A stretch of DNA of 64,000 bases, from positions 492,501 to 556,500 of the forward strand of contig JADJOE010000001.1 in assembly GCA_016713905.1 (NCBI GenBank), read 5' to 3'. The position numbers were made by a program, and so were the translations under genes. Below the pieces are notes generated by a model that was not told the origin of the DNA, searched no databases, and was given only the letters and a program-made list of their open reading frames with translations. Below, in pieces: positions 17,817 through 27,517 of the stretch; position 1 is the first letter of the stretch; every line of letters starts with the position of its first letter. The stretch is from Candidatus Vicinibacter proximus (GTDB taxonomy: Bacteria; Bacteroidota; Bacteroidia; Chitinophagales; Saprospiraceae).

Positions 17817-18478
17817 CTATAGTATACCAGAAATTCCTCTGGTTTTTTTCTCGAAATATCCGGAACCTTGATTTCATCGGCAGGGTATCCGACAGGTATT
17901 AAAAGAAATGGTTTTTCATTATCGGGACGTTGTAAAATTTCCTGTAAAAAATTCATGGGACTAGGCGTATGGGTAAGCGACACCAGACCAGCATTATGAA
18001 TGGCTGCCAATAAAAGTCCACAAGCCAGCCCAACAGACTCCTGAACATAATAATTTTTCTTTTTTACACTTCCTACAAGGTCATAGGATTTTTTAAAAAC
18101 TACAATAAGACAAGGTGCAATTTCCAGAAAGGCTATATGCCAGTCAGTTCCAAGAGGAGCAAGATCTGACAACCAATCAGCACTCATTCTTCTATTGTAA
18201 TTTTCGAATTCTTCTTTTTCAGCAGCCTCCCTTATTTTTTTCTTTATTTCGGCATCTGTTACTATACAAAATGTCCAGGGTTGTTTGTTGGCTCCTGAAG
18301 GAGCGGTATTTGCTGTTAATAGTATATTTCGAAGGATGGATTCAGAAATGGGTTTTGAGGAAAAATCCCGCACCGTTCTTCTTTGATTCATGAATTGATA
18401 AAACTCTAAACTTCTTTTCAACATTTCCTGATCTGAGAAGGAGACAGGATCGTAATGGATAGTTTTGAAAGGTTTCAT
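17813..18478 (-). CDS. Nitroreductase family protein
   Basis: The 221 residues fit FMN-dependent NAD(P)H nitroreductases: 'RRTVRDFSSKPI' (FMN phosphate-binding arginines, about 33-44), 'TANTAPSGANKQPWTF' (about 54-69), 'SVGLACGLLLAAIHNAGL' (about 148-165) and a C-terminal 'LLIPVGYPAD'. The mid-region resembles the iodotyrosine-deiodinase-like branch. Substrate is unknown. Its start shares one base with the SDR stop (TAATG), and its end overlaps the WD40 gene. Confidence 0.85.
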   Translation of the reverse strand: MKPFKTIHYDPVSFSDQEMLKRSLEFYQFMNQRRTVRDFSSKPISESILRNILLTANTAPSGANKQPWTFCIVTDAEIKKKIREAAEKEEFENYNRRMSADWLSDLAPLGTDWHIAFLEIAPCLIVVFKKSYDLVGSVKKKNYYVQESVGLACGLLLAAIHNAGLVSLTHTPSPMNFLQEILQRPDNEKPFLLIPVGYPADEIKVPDISRKKPEEFLVYYR

Positions 18479-19179
18479 TATAAATCACCCAATTGAGGTC
18501 TCAAAATTATTTCTTCCATTACCGCGGAAGGGCTCATTTTTAGAGAAGATATTATTACCTGAGCTACATCATTTGCCTGCATTAGTCTTTCCATTGGCAA
18601 ATTCACGCCTTTCCAGGAATCGGACCAAGTGGCTCCAGGGTAGATAGTGGATACTTTTATTCCTGTGGATTTTAATTCTTCTCTAAGGCATCTGCTAAAA
18701 CCCTGTAAAGCAAATTTGGAAATACAATATAGACTTCCTCCAGGATATGGATCCAGACCAGCTATAGAACACATGTTAAAAATGTATCCTGATTTTTGGC
18801 GAATTAGTTTAGGTAAAAGTCCACGTGTCAATCTAAAAATACTGTAAAAATTTGTGTTCATCATCTGCTCCAGAAATCCATCTGGTCCATCAATAATCAT
18901 TCCTGGTTGATAAATTCCTGCGTTGTTTACAAGAATATCTAGATATAGATTCTTTTGAATGATAAAATCAATAAGATCATCAACCTCATTTGCAACAGAA
19001 AGATCAGCTCTGAAAATATCAATATGAAGGTTTGGGTGGAGAGTTAATATTTCAGTTTTGAGTAATTCAAGATCATGAATGCTTCTGCTGTTGATCACAA
19101 GGTCAATTCCTTCATTGGCTAATGCTTTTGCAATTGCATTTCCTATTCCTTTACTGGCACCTGTGACTAAAGCAAGCAT
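18478..19179 (-). CDS. Short-chain dehydrogenase/reductase
   Basis: The 233 residues have the SDR cofactor motif TGASKGIG (about 6-13), NNAG (about 86-89), the active-site Ser (CSIAG) and YCISK (Tyr-x-x-x-Lys, about 151-155), and the 'PGATWSDSW' segment. The Arg after the second strand (NSRS) suggests NADPH use. It is the first of four overlapping genes (SDR, nitroreductase, WD40, dcd). Substrate unknown. Confidence 0.88.
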   Translation of the reverse strand: MLALVTGASKGIGNAIAKALANEGIDLVINSRSIHDLELLKTEILTLHPNLHIDIFRADLSVANEVDDLIDFIIQKNLYLDILVNNAGIYQPGMIIDGPDGFLEQMMNTNFYSIFRLTRGLLPKLIRQKSGYIFNMCSIAGLDPYPGGSLYCISKFALQGFSRCLREELKSTGIKVSTIYPGATWSDSWKGVNLPMERLMQANDVAQVIISSLKMSPSAVMEEIILRPQLGDL

Positions 19180-19229
19180 AATATTATATGTTTAAAAATT
19201 TGTTCTTTAAATTAATGCAAGAGCAAAAA

Positions 19230-19896
19230 CTATTTTCTAATAGCAAGAATTTTCATATTTATTTTTATCTCATCATTGATTAAGTTGTCTATTAGGCTAC
19301 TGAATATTTTCTTTGAATTATAATTAATACCCCATTCTGTTCTATCAATGACAAATTCCGGAACCGTAATGAGCATTGTATTTTCAGCAATATTGACGTG
19401 GGCTTTAATTTGAAGAGGTTTGGCAATTGATTTTATGGTTAACTCACCATAAACTAAAGAGTTAGTTAGGGAATCCTGAGAATCTCGGACAGAGTCAATT
19501 CTGAACTCAGCTAAAGGAAATGAATCCACCTGAAAAAAATTACCTCCTTTTAAATTTTCTTCAAAATCTTTTTTTCTTCCGGATCCGAAATATCTAAATC
19601 AACAAGAGAGTTCATGTCTATGTTAAACACCCCCCTGCAAGTTTTCCTGCTTGATCAATAAAAAATTTACTTTCTTTAAATTTCAAACTGCCATTATGTG
19701 ATCCTGTTGGACTTGAACCCATCCAATAAATAATACTTTGAGGTGTCATTAACTCGAATCCTGTTCCATAATTCTGGAGTTCAGCAGCCTGTTGGACGGG
19801 ATTTGTAGATAAACCGCTGTCTTTGTTTTTACAAGCCAAGGTTACCATTAAACCAATAGATAAAGTCGAGAAGATAATTTTAATTTTTTGATTCAT
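19230..19896 (-). pseudogene. YceI family protein, broken by two single-base deletions
   Basis: The first piece (19618-19896) starts with a lipoprotein signal ('STLSIGLMVTLAC') and the YceI beginning 'IIYWMGSSPTGSHNGSLKF'. It stops prematurely. The middle piece reads VFNIDMNSLVDLDISDPEEK, the classical YceI 'F.IDM.S' motif, and the last piece (19230-19529 and upstream) reads 'FEENLKGGNFFQVDSFPLAEF' to the end. Adding one G to the G6 run (plus C6 at 19630-19635) and one A to the A7 run (plus T7 at 19569-19575) gives a continuous 222-residue protein. YceI proteins are periplasmic lipocalin-like, isoprenoid-binding. It follows aminopeptidase P by 29 bp. Confidence 0.8.
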
Positions 19897-19925
19897 ACAT
19901 TGAATTATTTATAACATAAATTAAG

Positions 19926-21710
19926 CTAAATGGATTGGCACTTTTTATGCAACCATATCTTTTCATCATCATTTAAATATGGGCTTACTCTTCGATAAAC
20001 TTCTTCATGATACTGATTTAACCAAAGGAGTGAGACCCTGTCCATATCAGGATGGTATATCAAACTTGTATCGATTGGAAATAGCGTCATTGTTTCTAGG
20101 GCCAAGAATGGTCCATAATCCCCATTTGAATGAGGTTGGGTAAGCACCAAATTTTCAATCCTAATTCCATGCGACCCACTTTTATAGAATCCTGGTTCAT
20201 TGCTTGTTAACATTCCTTCTATAAGATCTGTATTGCCTCTTTGATTCCATGCACTCACAAATCCTTGTGGAGGTTCATGCACATTCATAAAAAAACCTAC
20301 CCCATGACCTGTCCCATGGCCATAATTGAGCCCCATTTGCCAAAGATATTGTCTTGCGAAAGCATCCAGCTGTATACCTTTCGTCCCCCTAGGAAATATT
20401 TGCCGACTAAGCGCTATGTTTCCCATCAGCACCGCGGTGTATTCCTTTTTAATTTCTTCGCTGGTTTCTGACAAGGCAATCGTGCGTGTGATGTCTGTAG
20501 TCCCATCCAGATATTGTCCGCCAGAATCCAGCAATAAAATACCCTCCGGTTTGATGGTTTTGGAAAGCTTAGGATCAGGCCTGTAGTGTATTATGGCACC
20601 ATTGGATTGGTATCCTATGATTGCATCAAAACTTTCGTTAACATAAAGTGGCATGGAATTGCGGCAAGACTTTATTTCCATTGCCATTTCATATTCGGTG
20701 GGATAGGTTCCGCTTGCCAATTTTTTTTCAAGCCACATAAAAGCTTTAATTAAAGCAACAGCATCCTTCTCCATCACCTTGCGAATATGCTGGATTTCGA
20801 CTTCATTTTTAATGGCCTTCATGGACATAATGCAGCTCGTTGCTGAAACAATTTTTCCTTCTGGAACCATCAGGGATAACTTTGCATTTAAACTGGCTGG
20901 ATCCAAAAGCAATTTGCTGTTCCCAAGAGATGAGACAATATTTTTGATCTCATGATAAGGTACTATGCTTATTTCATCCGATTTCAATGAAGCACCTAAA
21001 GTTGAATCAACCTTGTCTCCATCAATAAATAGTTTTGCTCCATTCTTGTAAATCATTAAATACGCCACGAAAACGGGGTTACAATGGACATCGCTTCCTC
21101 TTAAATTCAACAGGTACGCAATTTCATCCAAAGCAGCCACCAGAAAGCAATCAGCACCACTTTTTTCAAGATATTCTTGCACTTCCGCCAACTTTTCGGC
21201 TCTGGATCTTCCACTGTATATTATTTCGTGCTCAAATAATGGCGTTTTAGGTAAGGAAGGTCTGTTCTGCCAAATATTTGTCAAAAGATCGCCACAGTCT
21301 TTCAAGTGAATACCCCTGGATCCAAGGACTTTGTTAAAGTGTGCTAATTGTCCAAAAGATAAACACCAAAAATCACATCCGACAGTTTTTCCTGGACCCA
21401 GATGGTTAGCCAGCCAATCTAAATATTCTGCCTGAGTTTGTACAAGCATTTTATGTAAGTTAATACCCGTACCTGCCAGTTGTTCTTCAGCTTGAAGGAA
21501 GTATCTAACATCAGTCCATAATCCAGCATGCTCCATACTCACTACTACGGTACCTGCAGAGCCGTTAAAACCACTAATCCATTCCCTGGTAGCCCAATAT
21601 TCGGGTAGATATTCACTTTGATGAGGATCAGAAGACAGGAGGATATAAGCATCAACTCCGGCTTGGGTCATTTGGTCTCTCAGGGCATGCAGCCTGGCAG
21701 GAATATTCAT
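19926..21710 (-). CDS. Xaa-Pro aminopeptidase P (M24B)
   Basis: The 594 residues match the three-domain aminopeptidase P type: two creatinase-like N-terminal domains (about 1-300) and a pita-bread M24 catalytic domain. Metal ligands are seen in 'DSGGQYLDGTTDITRT' (two Asp), 'GHGTGHGVGFFMNVHE' (His) and 'TSNEPGFY...GIRIEN' (two Glu). It removes N-terminal residues preceding Pro. There is no signal peptide, so it is cytoplasmic. It is divergent from rpoN and followed by the broken YceI gene. Confidence 0.92.
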   Translation of the reverse strand: MNIPARLHALRDQMTQAGVDAYILLSSDPHQSEYLPEYWATREWISGFNGSAGTVVVSMEHAGLWTDVRYFLQAEEQLAGTGINLHKMLVQTQAEYLDWLANHLGPGKTVGCDFWCLSFGQLAHFNKVLGSRGIHLKDCGDLLTNIWQNRPSLPKTPLFEHEIIYSGRSRAEKLAEVQEYLEKSGADCFLVAALDEIAYLLNLRGSDVHCNPVFVAYLMIYKNGAKLFIDGDKVDSTLGASLKSDEISIVPYHEIKNIVSSLGNSKLLLDPASLNAKLSLMVPEGKIVSATSCIMSMKAIKNEVEIQHIRKVMEKDAVALIKAFMWLEKKLASGTYPTEYEMAMEIKSCRNSMPLYVNESFDAIIGYQSNGAIIHYRPDPKLSKTIKPEGILLLDSGGQYLDGTTDITRTIALSETSEEIKKEYTAVLMGNIALSRQIFPRGTKGIQLDAFARQYLWQMGLNYGHGTGHGVGFFMNVHEPPQGFVSAWNQRGNTDLIEGMLTSNEPGFYKSGSHGIRIENLVLTQPHSNGDYGPFLALETMTLFPIDTSLIYHPDMDRVSLLWLNQYHEEVYRRVSPYLNDDEKIWLHKKCQSI

Positions 21711-21760
21711 AATTTACATTTTATATATTAAAAAATATCTTAATATGAAATAAAAAGTTA

Positions 21761-21768
21761 TACATTTG
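21761..21768 (+). promoter_or_regulatory. Probable -7 box of the rpoN promoter
   Basis: TACATTTG matches TAnnTTTG exactly. No clear TTG is found 19-21 bp upstream. Transcription would start near 21774, giving a leader of about 65 nt before the rpoN ATG at 21841. Confidence 0.4.
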
Positions 21769-21840
21769 TCACTGCAATACTACGAATAAGGCTCGAAGAA
21801 CCAAATATTGCAATTTATTGTTTTACAGAATTAGAAAACT

Positions 21841-23397
21841 ATGCTCAAACAACATTTAAGTCAAAGGCTCCTTCAGAAGCTATCTCCTCAGCAAATTCAA
21901 CTGATGAAGCTGCTTCAGATTCCTACAGCTATTTTAGATCAACGAATTAAAGAAGAGCTTGAGCAGAACCCGGCTCTGGAAGAAGGGAATGATTATGAAG
22001 AAGAGCCTGAGAATTTTGAGACATCAAATGACACACCAGAATCTGATGGGGAATATGATCAGGAAGTAAAGGACTATGATTCTTCAGAGCCTGCCGAAGA
22101 AAATCCTACCACAGACTTTGAAGAGTATTTGAACAATTATCTGGAAGACGATACCGCCTCTTATAAATATAAAGCAGATGACTATACCGGTGAAATGGAA
22201 GAACAGAAAAGTGTCCCATTTGCTGTTGAAAGTACCTTTCATGATCATTTGGAACGACAGATTGGTTTGCTCAAACTAAAGGGGGAAGACCAGTATAAGA
22301 TAGCTCTTCAAATTGTGGGGTCTATTGATGATGATGGTTATTTGCGGAGAGAACCATCTGCAATTATTGATGATTTGGTGTTTGCCCAAAATATTGATAC
22401 CAATGAGAAAGAAATAATTTCCATCCTTCAAATGATTCAGGCATTCGACCCTCCCGGCGTCGGGGCTAGAAATCTACAGGAATGTTTGCTGATTCAAATC
22501 AGAGCTAAAATTAAAATTGAAAGTAAGAAAGTCAAACTAAAGATTTTGAAACTTTCAGAAACTGTTTTGCAGAATTATTTTGAAGAATTTACTAAGAAGC
22601 ATTATACCAAAATGCAACGGTCATTAGGAATTTCAGAATCTCAATTGAAATCTGCTATTGACGAAATTTTAAAACTCAATCCAAAGCCGTCTTCTGGTTA
22701 CGTGGACCCTATTTCATTTAACTCTGTGATAGGACATTACATCGTTCCTGATTTTACGGTTACTAATCGTGATGGAGAATTGGAACTTACCGTGAATTCA
22801 AAAAATGCTCCAGATCTCAAAATAAATGACCATTATCTGGATATGCTTCGAAACTATAACGACCATAAGAAAGTAGGATCTAATGGTAAGAAAGAAAAGG
22901 AAGCAGTAATGTTTATTAAACAAAAAATTGAAAGTGCCAAGTGGTTTATTGATGCCATTAGACAAAGACAGGATACTTTATATCGCACTATGTATTCAAT
23001 CATGCAATTTCAGAAGGAATATTTTCTTACCGGAGACCAGAAGAAGATAAAACCAATGATTCTTAAAGATCTTGCAGACATCACTGGTCTTGACATTTCC
23101 ACAGTATCCCGTGTCGCCAACAGCAAGTTTGTTCAAACAGAATATGGTACCAAAAGATTGAAAGAGTTTTTCTCAGAATCTTTACAAACAGAAGAGGGGG
23201 ATGAGGTATCTACATTAGAGGTTAAAAAAATCCTTTCAGAGATGATTACAGGAGAAAGCAAACGCAAGCCTTTAAGTGATGAAAAGCTCAAAGAATTGTT
23301 ATTGCGCAAAGGTTATAATATTGCCCGTCGCACGATAGCTAAATACAGAGAACAATTAAATATACCGGTCGCAAGATTGAGGAAAGAGTTGGTGTAA
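21841..23397 (+). CDS. rpoN: RNA polymerase sigma-54 factor
   Basis: The 518 residues show the sigma-54 layout. The Gln/Leu-rich region I (about 1-50, 'SPQQIQLMKLLQIP', 'ELEQNPALEE') is followed by a long acidic region II (about 50-120). The core-binding domain (about 130-310) contains 'FDPPGVGARNLQECL', then comes a helix-turn-helix 'LADITGLDISTVSRV', and the RpoN box ARRTIAKYRE sits near the C-terminus. It directs transcription needing AAA+ activators, none of which is in this window. Monocistronic. Confidence 0.95.
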   Translation: MLKQHLSQRLLQKLSPQQIQLMKLLQIPTAILDQRIKEELEQNPALEEGNDYEEEPENFETSNDTPESDGEYDQEVKDYDSSEPAEENPTTDFEEYLNNYLEDDTASYKYKADDYTGEMEEQKSVPFAVESTFHDHLERQIGLLKLKGEDQYKIALQIVGSIDDDGYLRREPSAIIDDLVFAQNIDTNEKEIISILQMIQAFDPPGVGARNLQECLLIQIRAKIKIESKKVKLKILKLSETVLQNYFEEFTKKHYTKMQRSLGISESQLKSAIDEILKLNPKPSSGYVDPISFNSVIGHYIVPDFTVTNRDGELELTVNSKNAPDLKINDHYLDMLRNYNDHKKVGSNGKKEKEAVMFIKQKIESAKWFIDAIRQRQDTLYRTMYSIMQFQKEYFLTGDQKKIKPMILKDLADITGLDISTVSRVANSKFVQTEYGTKRLKEFFSESLQTEEGDEVSTLEVKKILSEMITGESKRKPLSDEKLKELLLRKGYNIARRTIAKYREQLNIPVARLRKELV

Positions 23398-23402
23398 CTA
23401 AA

Positions 23403-23732
23403 TTAATTATTAGCGACAGTTAGGATGATTTGTTTTAATATTTTCTCCAATTGAATTAAATTGGATGAATCAATTAATCGGTTTTTTTGAATATCATCCA
23501 AAAGTATTTCGCAGGATTTTATACCTGCATAACAATTCACCATTGAAAAATTTGTTTTCAAAGCATGTAAATTATTGAAAATTATTTTTTGATTTTGTGA
23601 TTTCACATTAATTTCCAGTTCGGCAATTCTTTTCAGTCCATCTTCCTTCCATGATTCTATCATATCCATTTCAATTTCGAGATTGCCGAAGGAAATTTGC
23701 TTAAAATATCTCAGGTCAATTGAGATGTCCAT
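23403..23732 (-). CDS. Small Hpt-like phosphotransfer protein
   Basis: The 109 residues are all-helical, and contain 'NLHALKTNFSMVNCYAG', which resembles the Hpt phosphorylation motif (His, Ala-Leu-Lys, hydrophobic block) of multistep phosphorelays. The expected four-helix layout fits. No histidine kinase or response regulator is adjacent. Its start lies inside the end of the upstream 128-aa gene (17-bp overlap), so the two are likely translated together. Confidence 0.6.
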   Translation of the reverse strand: MDISIDLRYFKQISFGNLEIEMDMIESWKEDGLKRIAELEINVKSQNQKIIFNNLHALKTNFSMVNCYAGIKSCEILLDDIQKNRLIDSSNLIQLEKILKQIILTVANN

Positions 23733-24102
23733 ATTCCTGATTTAATATCTCTTCTCTTGGATAGAAGATGAATTGAGCTCCTAATTCTGACAGGACAAAC
23801 AAACAAAAATGGTGGTCATGACTTTTATACAACCTTTGAAATTCAGGAATTTTATCAGATTGAATTAGATTTTTAACCATAAATTCTTCCATACTTGATG
23901 CATGAACAGACCATAGTCCCGTTTTTTCGCCGGCTTCTATGACAGGTATCCCCATTTCTAATTCTTGTTGATGAAGGATAAAAATGGGGTATAAACTTAT
24001 ATCTTCGTTTAGCATGATCTCTTGGGCTTGATTCAATGCTTTTCTGTACCGGCGCAGATCTTCCTCCAGTTGTAAATATTTTTCAATGCTGGGCTTGTTC
24101 AT
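23716..24102 (-). CDS. Hypothetical protein (128 aa), pair of the Hpt-like gene
   Basis: No family is recognised. The N-terminal 35 residues form a charged, likely coiled-coil helix ('LQLEEDLRRYRKALNQAQ'), followed by a mixed alpha/beta part with 'HQQELEMGIPVIEAGEKTG' and 'HDHHFCLFVLSELGAQFIFY'. No signal peptide. It overlaps the Hpt-like gene by 17 bp and is 34 bp downstream of rlmD, so it is probably in the same minus-strand transcript. Confidence 0.6.
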   Translation of the reverse strand: MNKPSIEKYLQLEEDLRRYRKALNQAQEIMLNEDISLYPIFILHQQELEMGIPVIEAGEKTGLWSVHASSMEEFMVKNLIQSDKIPEFQRLYKSHDHHFCLFVLSELGAQFIFYPREEILNQEYGHLN

Positions 24103-24136
24103 ACTGCAAAGATAACTAGGAAATTAATATTGATAA

Positions 24137-25549
24137 TTAGCTGTTAGATTTCCATTCCAAAAGGGCTACAGCTTCAACATGGTTGGTATGTGGAAACATG
24201 TCAACAGGACGAATTTTTTTCACCCAATAAGCTTCGTTCATGATCGCCATATCTCGGGCCTGTGTTGCAGGATTACAACTTACATAAATAATTCTTTTTG
24301 GGGCAAATTTAAGGATGGATTGTACCACCTCAGGATGTAAGCCAACACGCGGAGGGTCGACAATCAATACATCCGGCACACCATATTTTAGTACCATTTC
24401 ATCGTTGAGTAAAGTACGGGCATCTCCAGTGTGAAAAACAAGGTTATCTAATTGATTTAGTTGGGCATTTTTATGTGCATCTACAATGGCTGCTGGAATT
24501 TCTTCAATGCCAATAACTTTGGATGCATGCCTGGCAAGAAATATTCCAATACTGCCCACACCACAATAAACATCATATACGATCTCCCCACCTGAAAGTT
24601 GTGCATATTCTTCAATCAATTTATACAAGTTGACTGTCTGAAGAGTATTGGTCTGAAAAAAAGACTTTGGACCAATATTGAAATTGACATGATCCAAGGA
24701 CTCAGGCAAAGCATCTGTACCAAATATTTTTTTACACTCTAAATCAAACCACGAATCGTTTTTCTTTATATTGATAGCAAGATGAGCAGAAATTATTCTA
24801 GGAAATTGAGTCTGTAAATGCTCAAATAAAGGGGATAGTTTTTCGCCATCATTTTCACTAGCAGAAAGTACCAACATTACTTCCCCTTTTAAATTTGTCC
24901 GAATGATCATGTTTCTCAACAATCCACTATGTGTTCTGATATCGTAAAAACTTAAGTCTTTTTCCAAGGCATAAGATCGAACTTCATTTCGTATTTGATT
25001 TGAGATTTCATCCTGAAGGTAGCAACGGTTTATATCTACTACTTTGTCAAAAGACTCAGGACGGTGAAAACCTAGTGCATTTTTATTTAAATTGGTTTGA
25101 TCGTCATCTATTTCCTCTCTGGTCAACCATCTATGTGTGGAAAAAGTAAATTCTAATTTATTTCTGTAATGTTTTACATCCGGTGCAGCAAGTATAGGTT
25201 CGAAGGAAGTTTGGTCCACCTTAGCAATACGGATTAATGCATCGCGAACCAGAATTTCTTTTTGTCGAAGTTGTTCTACATAATCCAAACTTTGCCAGCT
25301 GCAACCACCACAGATTCCAAAATGACTACAAAAAGCGGGGACTTCATGAATACTGGCTTCAAGAATTTCTTCAATACGTCCTTGCCAAACACCTTTTCTC
25401 TTTTTACTTAGAGAGACTAGAGCTTTTTGACCTGGAATTCCACCCTTGACAAAAACCACCATTCCTTCAGGAGTCCTTCCAATAGCCATTCCTTTATGAC
25501 CAACTCCAGTGATGTTTAGTTGAACTGTTTTTATTGATTTTATTGCCAT
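24137..25549 (-). CDS. rlmD: 23S rRNA (uracil-C5)-methyltransferase, RlmD/RumA family
   Basis: The 470 residues have an N-terminal TRAM domain (about 8-62), the iron-sulfur Cys cluster CSHFGICGGC (about 73-82) with a fourth Cys likely at 'DINRCYLQ', and a SAM domain 'YDVYCGVGSIGIFLARHASK'. The catalytic Cys lies in 'YVSCNPATQARD'. RlmD methylates U1939 in E. coli 23S rRNA, while related RlmC/TrmFO-like members act elsewhere, so the exact uridine is inferred. Its ATG shares one base with the stop of the OmpA-like gene upstream. Confidence 0.85.
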   Translation of the reverse strand: MAIKSIKTVQLNITGVGHKGMAIGRTPEGMVVFVKGGIPGQKALVSLSKKRKGVWQGRIEEILEASIHEVPAFCSHFGICGGCSWQSLDYVEQLRQKEILVRDALIRIAKVDQTSFEPILAAPDVKHYRNKLEFTFSTHRWLTREEIDDDQTNLNKNALGFHRPESFDKVVDINRCYLQDEISNQIRNEVRSYALEKDLSFYDIRTHSGLLRNMIIRTNLKGEVMLVLSASENDGEKLSPLFEHLQTQFPRIISAHLAINIKKNDSWFDLECKKIFGTDALPESLDHVNFNIGPKSFFQTNTLQTVNLYKLIEEYAQLSGGEIVYDVYCGVGSIGIFLARHASKVIGIEEIPAAIVDAHKNAQLNQLDNLVFHTGDARTLLNDEMVLKYGVPDVLIVDPPRVGLHPEVVQSILKFAPKRIIYVSCNPATQARDMAIMNEAYWVKKIRPVDMFPHTNHVEAVALLEWKSNS

Positions 25550-27480
25550 TATTCTGGGATGATCTTGATTTCGGTCCTTCGGTTATTTTGTCTTCCTTCT
25601 TCTGTGTTGTTGTCTGCAATAGGTTGACTTTCACCTTGACCTTCGGAAATCAGTCTAGTTGGTTCGATTCCTTTTTGAATCATGGCCTGGACAACTGCTT
25701 TGGCCCTGTTTTGGGATAATAATAGGTTATCTTCTTTTTGACCAATATTGTCTGTATGACCAGTTATGATCACTTTAGCAATTTTTTTGTTTTTTAATAA
25801 CTCAAAAAGTTGGTTGAGTTCAAAATCCGATTCGGATCTCAAGACAGCAGAACCCGATTCAAAGAATATATTTTTCAAAACCATTGGAGCATTGGTATCT
25901 TTGATTTTATCCATACTTATAGTTAATCTCAAAGGTCGGTAGGCTGTTCTGATTTCTGTGCAGTTGAACTGTTCCGAATGCATCATGTAATCAGGGTGAT
26001 ACAAATCGATTGCATAAATTTCATTGGTTGGTAAGGAAATCAGACTTTTCCCTTCCTGATTTGTTTTTCCAGTATAAAATTTTTCCTTCTGGCCCAGTTT
26101 AAATACTTTTAATTGTGCCTGAACCGGCATATTAGTTTTGCGGTCAGTGACACTGATATAAAGATATGATGAAGGATTCGGTCTGAGTGCTTCCGGCATC
26201 GCAAACTCAAAAAGATCAAGGTTTTTCTGAAGATTTTTATTTTTTGGGTCAAGATCTTTAAAGTCTTTGTCGCTGGCAATGTAACCTGTATCCCCTCTGT
26301 AATTTAAAATGAATGAAGATTCATCTCCTTTAGAATTCAATGGGTATCCTAAATTTATAGCTGTCTTCCATTTATTTGCACCGACCTTTTCAGAATAAAA
26401 TACGTCCTTTGCGCCCATGCCGGGATGGCCATCGGAACTAAAATAAAGAGTCAAACCATTTGGGTGGAGAAATGGGCACTCCTCATTGTCGATGGTGTTG
26501 ATGGCTGGTCCCAAGTTGAGCGGTTTTGCCCAACTCCTGTCTTCCTGGCGATAACTAAACCAAATATCTTTTCCTCCAATTGAACCAGTGCGATTGCTAC
26601 AAAAGAAGATCAGATTACCATTGTCGCCAAAACACGGTTGCGATTCATAAGCAGGGGTATTTATTTTATCACCCAGGTTAACTGCCTGGCTCCATTTTCC
26701 ATTTTCTTTTTTAGAAATGAACAGATCACAACCACCATAACTTTCTTTTCTGTCACAGGAAGTAAAGACTAAAGTATTGCCATCTGGAGAAATTGCAGGT
26801 GCCCCTTCATTGAAAACCGTATTGATCTCATCCATCGATTCTGGTACAGACCAATTGCCTCCTTCGTCCCTTGTCGAGATAAATAGATCCTCATTCTCAT
26901 GAAATATTTTCCTGGTAAATACCATGGTATTTCCATCAGCTGTCAAGCTGGGTAAGTACTCTGAAAAATCCGAATTCATCACCTTGAAATTCAGAGGGTG
27001 ATAATTTATTGGATGAGATACAGCAGAATCTGTAAACTTATAGGTTACATATCGACGCTTTGCTTTCGCAATTAATTCCTGATTTTGGGTTTCCAATGCA
27101 AGATATTTACCCATGTTATTTTTTGCTTCTGTAAAATGTTCCAATTCATAATTACACAAAGCCAGGGTGTAAAAAACTTTTACCTGATAAGTCGAGTCTA
27201 GTTTAATTGCATCAATAAATGATTTTTCTGCAGAAGAGTATGTTTTTTTTTCAAAGAAAACAGAACCTAATAAGATATGAGCATCAATGAACTTTGGTTC
27301 ACTTTTTATTATTTTTTCAAACAATTTAATGGCATCATCATATTTATTTTGTCGATATGCTGCAACAGCTTTCTTATAGGCTTTTACCTGCTTTTCCGGT
27401 GCAGTTTTAAGGGTGATATAATCCTGGCAGTACGTTAATGTACCCATTAGAACCAAAAACAGCGTGAGAGGAATTTTCAT
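25549..27480 (-). CDS. PorE-like OmpA/PD40/TPR protein (T9SS-associated type)
   Basis: The 643 residues have a signal peptide (to about residue 19), TPR repeats (about 35-150), a WD40-like PD40 beta-propeller (about 180-420; 'SLTADGNTMVFTR', 'AISPDGNTLVFTS', 'LHPNGLTLYFSSD'), a CNA/carboxypeptidase-like domain (about 440-510) and a C-terminal OmpA peptidoglycan-binding domain (about 530-643, 'ITGHTDNIG', 'LSQNRAKAV'). This layout matches PorE of the type IX secretion system and related proteins that tie the outer membrane to peptidoglycan. Bacteroidota have several paralogs, so a direct PorE role is not certain. It is translationally coupled to rlmD. Confidence 0.82.
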   Translation of the reverse strand: MKIPLTLFLVLMGTLTYCQDYITLKTAPEKQVKAYKKAVAAYRQNKYDDAIKLFEKIIKSEPKFIDAHILLGSVFFEKKTYSSAEKSFIDAIKLDSTYQVKVFYTLALCNYELEHFTEAKNNMGKYLALETQNQELIAKAKRRYVTYKFTDSAVSHPINYHPLNFKVMNSDFSEYLPSLTADGNTMVFTRKIFHENEDLFISTRDEGGNWSVPESMDEINTVFNEGAPAISPDGNTLVFTSCDRKESYGGCDLFISKKENGKWSQAVNLGDKINTPAYESQPCFGDNGNLIFFCSNRTGSIGGKDIWFSYRQEDRSWAKPLNLGPAINTIDNEECPFLHPNGLTLYFSSDGHPGMGAKDVFYSEKVGANKWKTAINLGYPLNSKGDESSFILNYRGDTGYIASDKDFKDLDPKNKNLQKNLDLFEFAMPEALRPNPSSYLYISVTDRKTNMPVQAQLKVFKLGQKEKFYTGKTNQEGKSLISLPTNEIYAIDLYHPDYMMHSEQFNCTEIRTAYRPLRLTISMDKIKDTNAPMVLKNIFFESGSAVLRSESDFELNQLFELLKNKKIAKVIITGHTDNIGQKEDNLLLSQNRAKAVVQAMIQKGIEPTRLISEGQGESQPIADNNTEEGRQNNRRTEIKIIPE

Positions 27481-27517
27481 TTCCCTAATTAACGAATTCT
27501 ATAAGGTAAATTATTAC

